The position numbers and the translations under genes are program-made. A stretch of 5,095 bases of DNA, from positions 1 through 5,095 of the forward strand of contig LNGD01000105.1 in NCBI GenBank assembly GCA_001587675.1, written 5' to 3'. The notes below the pieces were generated by a model that had not been told where the DNA came from, searched no databases, and saw only the letters and a list, made by a program, of their open reading frames with translations. Below are positions 1 through 5,095 of this stretch, one piece after another; position 1 is the first letter of the stretch; each line of letters begins with the position of its first letter. Origin of the DNA: Candidatus Methanofastidiosum methylothiophilum. GTDB taxonomy: Archaea; Methanobacteriota_B; Thermococci; Methanofastidiosales; Methanofastidiosaceae.

Positions 1-1319
1 GCTTTTGCATGAACACTATGAAGAACAAAAACTCTTTTCCCCAGGTTTGAGATTAACTTATCTATTTGCTCTCTATTTAATGATTCATTTGAGCTAGAAC
101 TGATAGTATCTAACCCTTCAAGCAGTCTCATTTTATCCCTTTCTGTTTGAAGTCGACCAATAAGCCAAGTACCTGTGTTTGTTAATCCCTTGTAATCTAA
201 ATCAACTGGATTTTGAGTGGCCAACATAATTCCAACTCCAAATGCCCTAGCCTGTTTCAATAGAGTTAGAAGTGGTTTTTTACTCGGAGGGTTTGAAACT
301 GGGGGGAAATATCCAAATATTTCATCCATGTACACTAAAGTTCTAAGACTGTTAGTACCACTTTGTTTCCTCATCCACGATATGATTTGGTTAAATAAAA
401 GAGTCACAAAAAACATTCTTTCTGAATCACTGAGGTGTGCAATGTAAAAAATTGAGTGTCTAGTTTTCCCTTCTTTATTTGTAATAAATCCAGATATATC
501 AAGAGGATTTCCATCCAACCAATTTTTAAAACTTGGAGATGCTATAAGACTATTGAGTCTCATAGATAAAGTCATCCTATCTTTTTTTGGGAAAAAAGTG
601 TCTATTTCAAATACACCTAATGTCCTAAAGGGTGGATCTTGAATTGAAAGAATCAGTTTTGCTATATCTAAATTCTGATTTTTACTCCAGAAATGTTCAA
701 ATATATTTGATAGTAATATATGTTCACGTGAGTTGATTGGATCAGATTCAACTCCGATCAATCCCAATATGCCACTTACAATGCCTTGGATCTGCTCTCT
801 AACTAACTCTGAGTCCTCTGCCCAATCAATTGAAGGAGCATCAAAAGAATGTAAAATTGAAACAGGGACACCAGCTTCACTTCCTGGAGTATATATGACA
901 AAGTCGACATTTTCACGTAACATTTTAATTCTATTTTCATCTTGTCCCCAATCTGCTAGACCTTTTTTCCACATCTCTGCTTGCTGTGCCGCATAATCTT
1001 CTATGCTCATTCCTTTCCTATTTGCTTCATCTGGATCTACCCATGGGGAAAAATTCTCCTTTGTCAATTCCGGAAAAGTCAGTAATAAGTTTGTTATATC
1101 TCCTTTTGGATCAATTATTATTGCCGGGATATTATCTATTGCTGCTTCTTCTAATATATCGATGCAAAGACCGGTCTTTCCACTTCCGGTCATACCAATA
1201 CAGACAGCGTGAGTTGTAAGATCTCTAGAGTCATACATAACTAGTTTATCGGTAAGCGTGTTGCTCTTCATATCATATTCTTTACCTAAATAGAATGAGC
1301 CCAATTTTTCAAAGTCCAT
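1..1319 (-). CDS. HerA/VirD4-like P-loop ATPase (DUF87/DUF853-type), C-terminus beyond window
   Basis: This is the N-terminal 439 residues of an ATPase of the HerA/FtsK/VirD4 superfamily, reading off the left edge. Seen: Walker A GMTGSGKT at residues 42-49, a conserved IIIDPKGD at 67-74, Walker B LVYMDEIFGY at 328-337 (D332, E333), and a sensor-like ATQNPVDLDYKG at 367-378 followed by GRLQTERDK at 388-396, whose Arg may act in trans in a ring. From memory, the pattern closely matches a conserved family of roughly 800-residue orphan ATPases common in bacteria, annotated only as ATP-binding protein or DUF853-like, so about half is visible. Residues about 84-165 form an insert between the PKGD strand and the next core segment. 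The ATG at 1319 is well supported by AGGAGGAA six bases upstream. There is no signal peptide or membrane segment, so it is probably cytosolic. The biological role is unknown; DNA or protein translocation is inferred only from the superfamily. Confidence 0.9.
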   Translation of the reverse strand, partial: MDFEKLGSFYLGKEYDMKSNTLTDKLVMYDSRDLTTHAVCIGMTGSGKTGLCIDILEEAAIDNIPAIIIDPKGDITNLLLTFPELTKENFSPWVDPDEANRKGMSIEDYAAQQAEMWKKGLADWGQDENRIKMLRENVDFVIYTPGSEAGVPVSILHSFDAPSIDWAEDSELVREQIQGIVSGILGLIGVESDPINSREHILLSNIFEHFWSKNQNLDIAKLILSIQDPPFRTLGVFEIDTFFPKKDRMTLSMRLNSLIASPSFKNWLDGNPLDISGFITNKEGKTRHSIFYIAHLSDSERMFFVTLLFNQIISWMRKQSGTNSLRTLVYMDEIFGYFPPVSNPPSKKPLLTLLKQARAFGVGIMLATQNPVDLDYKGLTNTGTWLIGRLQTERDKMRLLEGLDTISSSSNESLNREQIDKLISNLGKRVFVLHSVHAK

Positions 1320-1325
1320 TTTTGT

Positions 1326-1333
1326 TTCCTCCT
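1326..1333 (-). promoter_or_regulatory. Strong Shine-Dalgarno site of the HerA-like ATPase
   Basis: The minus strand reads AGGAGGAA, six bases before the ATG at 1319. This is a near-perfect match to the 16S rRNA 3' end and fixes the start codon. It is clearly stronger than the ribosome-binding region of any other gene in the window. Confidence 0.85.
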
Positions 1334-1351
1334 GCCATAAATAGTTATCTT

Positions 1352-1375
1352 GTTTTTATAGTTAATAAATATATA
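1352..1375. promoter_or_regulatory. Divergent promoter region with TATA-like boxes
   Basis: The 94 bases between the ATPase start and the TPR gene contain an AT block. AAATATATA (1367-1375, plus) lies about 25-30 bases ahead of a plausible transcript start near 1397-1400, giving the TPR gene a short leader. Read on the minus strand, the same block (TATATATTTATT, 1375-1364) would start the ATPase transcript near 1345, leaving room for its Shine-Dalgarno site. A second minus-strand box, CTATAAAAAC (1361-1352), would start transcription inside or beside the Shine-Dalgarno site, so it is the less likely one. Assignment rests on position and composition only. Confidence 0.5.
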
Positions 1376-1413
1376 CCAAAAAGTTATATTTTAATTTATC
1401 GTTGATAAGTTCT

Positions 1414-2058
1414 ATGGATGAAAATATTCTAATGAATGAAGCTAACAAACACTTGGCCGAAGGTAAATATGAGAAGGCAATTGAATTATATGAAAAATTT
1501 ATAGAAGATTCTTTGAAAAATCAAAAAATAAAGGACGTAGGGATGGCATATCACAATATGGGAATAGTATACGATACCCAACAAAAGCATGATTTGGCAA
1601 TTGATTGTTTTAAAAAAGCGCTTGAAAATCATAAAATGGTTAATAATTATCGTGGTGTTTCTTGGGCATATTTTAGCATTGGATTAATTTTTGGAAAATT
1701 AAACAACTATGAGAGCATGATTGGATACAATAAAAAAGCAATAGATTTTGGCACAAAAGCACAAGACAATGAAATTGTCTTAAAATCTTATAATGGAATT
1801 GGTCATGCGTATATCCAACTTAAACAGTATTCAGAATCCTTACAATACCTAAACAAAGCATTGGAATTTTCAATTGATTCGGAAGATTCTTATTGTATAT
1901 CTGAAACGTATTACTTACGAGGTATTTCCTTAGAAAATTTGAATCTTAGAATTGAAGCAACAGAATCTTTTTCCTTGGCAATAGATCATGCTGCAAAATC
2001 AGGTAATGAATCGATAGTCGCACTGGCATTTTCAAAAATATCTGAACTGCAATCTTAA
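1414..2058 (+). CDS. TPR-repeat protein, five 40-residue repeats
   Basis: A 214-residue soluble protein made almost entirely of tetratricopeptide repeats, which form a right-handed helical scaffold for binding proteins or peptides. The small residue at TPR position 8 recurs at A10, G50, G90, G130 and G170, with S210 in a sixth, partial capping helix, so the period is exactly 40 residues rather than the classic 34. The position-20 Ala is seen at A22 and A62, and each unit closes with a KAL/KAI-like second helix (for example KKALENHK 67-74 and KKAIDFGTK 107-115). Extended repeats of this length are typical of the TPR_12 / LGN / Rap-like group. There is no signal peptide, membrane helix or attached catalytic domain. 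The start chosen is ATG 1414; an in-frame TTG at 1402 would add four residues (MISS) and lies nearly at the predicted transcript start, so a leaderless longer form is possible. The partner is unknown; the neighbouring genes are divergent and convergent, so no operon partner is indicated. Confidence 0.9.
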   Translation: MDENILMNEANKHLAEGKYEKAIELYEKFIEDSLKNQKIKDVGMAYHNMGIVYDTQQKHDLAIDCFKKALENHKMVNNYRGVSWAYFSIGLIFGKLNNYESMIGYNKKAIDFGTKAQDNEIVLKSYNGIGHAYIQLKQYSESLQYLNKALEFSIDSEDSYCISETYYLRGISLENLNLRIEATESFSLAIDHAAKSGNESIVALAFSKISELQS

Positions 2059-2062
2059 TATT

Positions 2063-2686
2063 TTAGATTTTTTTCACAGGTTGCCTCAGAACTGTTTTGA
2101 GTTTGTCTGGAGATATTTTTCTTGGATCTGATAAATAGATTTCATGGTGTAATCCATTTTTGGCTAAATTATTTTCTTTAATAAAATCTTTGATTTTCTT
2201 TATTGTTTCTTTCTCTGCGTCATAAGATCCAAAGTGCATTATCTGAACAGAAAGGCCTTCTTCAAATGATTCAAATCTAATCTTGTTAATTGAAGAATTG
2301 TCTTTACTTTTATTTGATAAGTCTATAGCAGATTTAACTATTTCATCGTTGACAAATTCAGGTTGCATGATCATTATTTTCCATTCAAATTTATCCTTTT
2401 CAGTTAAATTAAATTCCTTCCCACTTATCCACCAAAGTCCTTCAAGTGGAGGAACTACATATTCGAAATATCCTATAGGGGCATTACCTTTTTTCGGGCT
2501 CATTTTTATACTATATGATACGGCATAAAGTGCTTCTACAGCTTCTTGAAAATCGTTTGAAGTGTTAGGATTTCCTTTCCCAATAATTGTTAAAAAGTTC
2601 ATTTTTGGAACATTAACAGTTGTAACATCGTTTTGAGATGGCAAATAAAGATCTTTCAATGTTTTCTTAAAATCAACTTTTTCCAT
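2063..2686 (-). CDS. GyrI-like small-molecule-binding domain protein
   Basis: A 207-residue stand-alone GyrI-like protein (the COG4832-type branch of the GyrI / SOUL / AraC effector-binding fold). Seen: the N-terminal KVDFKKTLKDLYLPS element (3-17), VNVPKMNFLTIIGKGNPN (24-41), the core FEYVVPPLEGLWW (74-86), FEWKIMIMQPEFV (100-112), MHFGSYDAEKETI (150-162), and the signature HHEIYLSDPRK (180-190) near the C-terminus. Length and motif order match the usual full-length family, so it looks intact. Known of the family: these proteins bind hydrophobic or cationic small molecules in a cleft lined by Trp, Tyr and Glu, and some bacterial members hydrolyse cyclopropanoid compounds. The substrate here is unknown. 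No DNA-binding domain is attached, so it is not itself a MerR/AraC-type regulator. The gene converges on the TPR gene with four bases between stop codons and diverges from the gene at 2800. The start is ATG at 2686; no strong Shine-Dalgarno is seen, only a weak GGAG about 15 bases upstream. Confidence 0.88.
   Translation of the reverse strand: MEKVDFKKTLKDLYLPSQNDVTTVNVPKMNFLTIIGKGNPNTSNDFQEAVEALYAVSYSIKMSPKKGNAPIGYFEYVVPPLEGLWWISGKEFNLTEKDKFEWKIMIMQPEFVNDEIVKSAIDLSNKSKDNSSINKIRFESFEEGLSVQIMHFGSYDAEKETIKKIKDFIKENNLAKNGLHHEIYLSDPRKISPDKLKTVLRQPVKKI
2068..2074 (+). terminator. T-run terminator of the TPR gene, inside the end of the convergent gene
   Basis: Seven consecutive T bases begin ten bases after the TPR stop codon, preceded by another T-rich stretch (TATTTTAG). 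No stem-loop is needed for archaeal termination at oligo-T. On the other strand these bases form the Lys-Lys codons near the C-terminus of the GyrI-like protein, so the signal overlaps coding sequence. Confidence 0.5.
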
Positions 2687-2747
2687 AATTTTGATTAAAG
2701 TACTCCATTATTAAGATTTATCATTAAGAATAGTGAATAATACCAAC

Positions 2748-2755
2748 ATTTAAAT
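2748..2755. promoter_or_regulatory. Palindromic TATA-like box shared by two divergent genes
   Basis: ATTTAAAT is its own reverse complement and matches the archaeal TATA consensus in both directions. Rightward it predicts a start near 2778, giving the gene at 2800 a leader of about 20 bases containing TGGGGA, a modest Shine-Dalgarno. Leftward it predicts a start near 2725, about 39 bases before the GyrI-like ATG. A second leftward candidate lies at the ATAAATC-like bases near 2716-2722, which would give an almost leaderless transcript. The call is by position and composition only. Confidence 0.45.
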
Positions 2756-2799
2756 AACATTTTATTTTTAATTAACTATCTGTAATTTTGGGGATTTAA

Positions 2800-3288
2800 A
2801 TGGAAACTGAAAAAAGATTGAAGTATGTTGGAGTAATAATGAATGCTTGGTTATATGGCGTAGAAGATACCGCTAATCTATTTTTTGATAAACCAAAACT
2901 TTTCTATCGCAAATGGGGTGCAATTGCCATTAGGCCTTTCATAGAGTCGTGGAATGATCTTGGTATAGAGTTTCAAAAAGGGCTTAGCCCATATAATACT
3001 TCAAAAATGTTTATCGAAGCACTTGTTAAATCTAATTTTATGAATGAAGATGATTTTGATATGTGTGGCGATGATAATAAATTTGTATTTAGTGCAATTA
3101 GATGCCCGTATAAGGAGCATTGTGGAAGATTAAGTTTTGAGAAAAAAGAGTTAGCATGTTTAAGGGCTATAACACTCTTAGGTGCAATGGACTTCAATAA
3201 AGAAGGCGATTCTCAGAAATATAAATATGATTTTGAATTTGTTCTAGAAAATCCTTGTACCATTATTTTTGAGAAATTCAAAGATTAA
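2800..3288 (+). CDS. Uncharacterised 162-residue Cys-containing protein
   Basis: I do not recognise this family with confidence. It is a soluble, mixed alpha/beta protein without a signal peptide or membrane segment. The N-terminal half (about 5-80) is helical with several aromatic residues (Trp17, Tyr19, Tyr36, Trp39, Trp51). The C-terminal half carries C102-P-Y-K-E-H-C108, then C120-L-R-A-I-T-L-L-G-A-M (120-130), a likely strand-like YKYDFEFVLE (141-150), and P-C153-T-I-I-F at 152-157; C89 is a fifth cysteine. The layout of Cys pair, helix with Cys, then strand with a terminal Cys resembles V4R-type or methanogen output-type sensory domains, a weak analogy by eye. Cys102, Cys108, His107, Cys120 and Cys153 could bind a metal, cluster or haem, which is inference. 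The start is ATG 2800 after TGGGGA six bases upstream. It is monocistronic, with a promoter ahead and a T-run behind. The PAS kinase downstream may be related in function but is separately transcribed. Confidence 0.8.
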   Translation: METEKRLKYVGVIMNAWLYGVEDTANLFFDKPKLFYRKWGAIAIRPFIESWNDLGIEFQKGLSPYNTSKMFIEALVKSNFMNEDDFDMCGDDNKFVFSAIRCPYKEHCGRLSFEKKELACLRAITLLGAMDFNKEGDSQKYKYDFEFVLENPCTIIFEKFKD

Positions 3289-3304
3289 TATTTCTTATTT
3301 TTTT
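3289..3304 (+). terminator. T-rich archaeal-type terminator
   Basis: Directly after the TAA of the upstream gene the plus strand reads TATTTCTTA followed by seven consecutive T bases (3298-3304). No stable hairpin precedes it. A T-run immediately after a stop codon is the common archaeal termination signal, and it separates this gene from the PAS kinase. Confidence 0.6.
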
Positions 3305-3331
3305 GCGATTTATTCAATTTCTAGGGATACC

Positions 3332-3341
3332 TTAATATATA
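3332..3341 (+). promoter_or_regulatory. TATA-like box of the PAS histidine kinase
   Basis: TTAATATATA, preceded by a GC-containing stretch (AGGGATACC) in an otherwise AT-rich gap, is the best promoter candidate in the 113-base intergenic region. It predicts a transcript start near 3362-3367 and a leader of about 37 bases. No Shine-Dalgarno sequence is seen before the start codon. Confidence 0.45.
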
Positions 3342-3401
3342 CATAAAACTAGAAATAATTGTATTATACTTTGAATTATTAATATCATTTTACATGATTT
3401 T

Positions 3402-5095
3402 ATGGATAATAAATTCTATATTCCAGAAGATAAAACTAAATTCGAAGAATATTTCTCTATTTTTGAGAATATTAATGAAGCTGTATGCATTAATACTAAA
3501 GATGGAATAATATTTTTTGTTAATCACTCAACTTTAGAATTATTTGGATATACCAAAGAGGAAATGATTGGCATGAACATAAGGAATCTTTATGCCAATC
3601 CCAAAGATAGGCCAAGTATAATTAGAATATTAGAGAAAGATGGGCTTATAAAAGATTTTCCTGTTAAACTTAAGAAGAAAAATGGACAAATAATTGATTG
3701 TGAATTTAATACAAATGCAAAGAAAGACGATGATGGAACTGTAGTTTTTTTTGGGTTCATTCGAGATACTACAAAAAGAAAAAAGATAGAAGATATGATA
3801 AAAGAAAGTGAAGAGAAGTATAGGACTCTATTTGAAAATGCAAGTGATCCTATCTTTCTCGTTCAAAATGGAGTTTTTATTGATTGTAATTCTAAAACAA
3901 TTGATGTTTTTGGCTATAAAAAAGAGGATATAATCGGAAAAACTCCTTATGAAATATCACCATTTTTACAACCTGATGGTAAAAAATCTAAAGATAGAGC
4001 TACAGAAAAGATTAAAGCTGCATTAAATGGCATTCCACAATTTTTTGAATGGCGACATACACGTGCAGATGGAGCTTTTGTAGATACGGAAGTAAGTCTT
4101 AATTTAATCCACTTAGATAAGGGAGGTTATATACAAGCCATAGTTAGAGATGTCACTGAAAGAAGAAAGATAAATGAGAAAATCATAGAAAGTGAAGAAA
4201 AATTCAGATCAATTTTTGAAGCTACTCCGGATATTGTAATTTATGTCGATAAATATGGAACCATGATTGATACAAACTCTAAAGTTAGGGATATACTTGG
4301 ATATGAAAGAGAAGACATTGTTGGTAAAAACTTTAGAGATTTAGATTTCATTGATATCGGAGACTTACCTAATCTAATTAAACTCTTCATCAAGACAATT
4401 AGAAATGGAAAAGTTTCAGGTAAAAATGAAATCTCTTTGAGGAATAATAAGGGCGAAAAGGTATACTTTGAAGTTGCGACACAATTTGTTAAAAAAGACC
4501 AAAAAATTACGGGTGCAGTTTCCGTTCTTAGAGACATTTCCGAAAGAAAAAAAATAAAAGAATCTTTGGAAAAAGAAAAAGAAACTCTTTATTCGTTATT
4601 AAATGAACTTCCTGGGTACGTATGTGTATATTCCCCGGACCTATCCCTTGTGTTTGCAAATAGATACTTGAGAGATAGATTTGGCAAAATTGAAGGAAAA
4701 AAGTGTTGTGAAATTTTCCATGGATTTAAAGATCGTTCTCTAGAACCGTGCAATAACTGCCCTATCCTTAGAATATTTGAAACTGGAATTAAAGAAATAT
4801 CGGAGAGAGTGCAAATAGATGAAAAAACTTATGATATTTATGACTATCCTTTCACAGATTCATATGGTAATAAATATGTGATGGAATTTGGAATTGATAT
4901 TACAGAAAAAAAACTTGCTCAGAATAAAATTATAGAATTAAATGATACATTAAGATTGTTGAATAAACTTCTAAGACATGATATTCTAAATAATCTCATG
5001 GTGATTAGTGCAAATATTGAAATGATAGAATCAGAGGATAAATATAAGATAAACAAAGCCTTAGATTATGTAACTAAAAGTGCACAATTAATAAA
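3402..5095 (+). CDS. Multi-PAS sensor histidine kinase, C-terminus beyond window
   Basis: The reading frame stays open for 564 residues to the right edge. It encodes a cytosolic sensor kinase with no transmembrane segment. Domains seen: PAS1 about 13-130, PAS2 about 135-256, PAS3 about 262-385, PAS4 about 395-503, then a coiled-coil-like helix leading to the H-box LLRHDILNNLMVI (523-535) with the likely phospho-acceptor His526. The first three PAS domains end in RDTTKRKKIE, RDVTERRKIN and RDISERKKIK, the usual PAC ending, and similar ESEEKY/F linkers precede PAS2 and PAS3. PAS4 carries C435-C436, C450 and C453, with CNNCP at 450-454, a Cys pattern found in many PAS domains of anaerobes and possibly a redox or metal site. 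The HATPase_c domain is expected past the edge but not seen, so kinase activity is inferred. An in-frame TGA at 3372-3374 and no other ATG between make ATG 3402 the start. The H-box form (HDILNN) is common in archaeal multi-PAS kinases. The signal and any response regulator are unknown. Confidence 0.9.
   Translation, partial: MDNKFYIPEDKTKFEEYFSIFENINEAVCINTKDGIIFFVNHSTLELFGYTKEEMIGMNIRNLYANPKDRPSIIRILEKDGLIKDFPVKLKKKNGQIIDCEFNTNAKKDDDGTVVFFGFIRDTTKRKKIEDMIKESEEKYRTLFENASDPIFLVQNGVFIDCNSKTIDVFGYKKEDIIGKTPYEISPFLQPDGKKSKDRATEKIKAALNGIPQFFEWRHTRADGAFVDTEVSLNLIHLDKGGYIQAIVRDVTERRKINEKIIESEEKFRSIFEATPDIVIYVDKYGTMIDTNSKVRDILGYEREDIVGKNFRDLDFIDIGDLPNLIKLFIKTIRNGKVSGKNEISLRNNKGEKVYFEVATQFVKKDQKITGAVSVLRDISERKKIKESLEKEKETLYSLLNELPGYVCVYSPDLSLVFANRYLRDRFGKIEGKKCCEIFHGFKDRSLEPCNNCPILRIFETGIKEISERVQIDEKTYDIYDYPFTDSYGNKYVMEFGIDITEKKLAQNKIIELNDTLRLLNKLLRHDILNNLMVISANIEMIESEDKYKINKALDYVTKSAQLI

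Noticed and set aside
217..1219. Plus-strand open frames at 217-447, 733-996, 986-1219 and 1003-1212
   Set aside because: They lie antisense within the well-supported ATPase gene, lack ribosome sites and have no recognisable domain; they are shadows.
1..2058. A HerA-based antiviral system formed by the ATPase and the TPR protein
   Set aside because: Some defence systems pair HerA with a nuclease or SIR2 protein, but here the neighbour is divergent, has no effector domain, and the ATPase belongs to a different, DUF853-like branch. The possible downstream partner is outside the window.
2283..2528. Plus-strand open frame of 81 codons
   Set aside because: Antisense to the intact GyrI-like gene, with a hydrophobic random-looking translation and no start signals.
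2973..3197. Minus-strand open frame of 74 codons
   Set aside because: Antisense to the 162-residue protein; no family resemblance or promoter.
1320..3401. Non-coding RNA, riboswitch, CRISPR or mobile-element remnants in the intergenic gaps
   Set aside because: The three gaps (94, 113 and 113 bases) are AT-rich, with no repeated units, terminal inverted repeats or conserved RNA fold visible by eye; promoter and terminator elements account for them.
3394..3404. ATG at 3394 as an alternative start for the PAS kinase
   Set aside because: It is out of frame with the PAS reading frame and soon meets a stop; ATG 3402 is the only in-frame ATG after the TGA at 3372.
4241..4537. Minus-strand open frame of 98 codons
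   Set aside because: Antisense to PAS3 of the histidine kinase; its Leu/Ser/Phe-rich translation is what AT-rich coding sequence gives on its complement.

Overview
The window looks like a stretch of an AT-rich archaeal chromosome, most likely from a methanogen-type euryarchaeote; a Methanofastidiosa-like lineage is a guess. The support is strong AT bias with A/T-ending codons, TATA-like boxes about 40-60 bases ahead of the start codons, T-run terminators without obvious stem-loops, mostly weak or absent Shine-Dalgarno sites, and a multi-PAS histidine kinase with an archaeal-style H-box (RHDILNNL). No rRNA, tRNA, CRISPR array, IS element or phage gene is visible, and no intergenic gap exceeds about 115 bases.

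Layout. Bases 1-1319 (minus) hold the N-terminal 439 residues of a HerA/VirD4-like P-loop ATPase whose C-terminus lies beyond the left edge. Across a 94-base divergent promoter region, bases 1414-2058 (plus) encode a 214-residue protein built almost wholly of TPR repeats with an exact 40-residue period. It converges, with only 4 bases between stop codons, on a GyrI-like small-molecule-binding protein at 2063-2686 (minus). A second divergent promoter region (2687-2799) leads to a 162-residue cysteine-containing protein of unrecognised family at 2800-3288 (plus), which ends at a T-run terminator. Bases 3402-5095 (plus) hold the first 564 residues of a histidine kinase with four PAS domains and the start of the kinase core; the ATPase domain lies past the right edge.

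How the genes relate. Every gene appears to be its own transcription unit: the neighbours are divergent, convergent, or separated by a terminator plus promoter. The gene order therefore gives little reason to infer one shared pathway. A loose theme is small-molecule sensing or signalling (GyrI-like, Cys-containing protein, PAS kinase) and protein interaction (TPR). I do not see convincing evidence for a new multi-gene system. The items most worth checking are the bacterial-looking orphan ATPase, the unrecognised Cys-containing protein, the Cys cluster in the fourth PAS domain, and the regular 40-residue TPR array.
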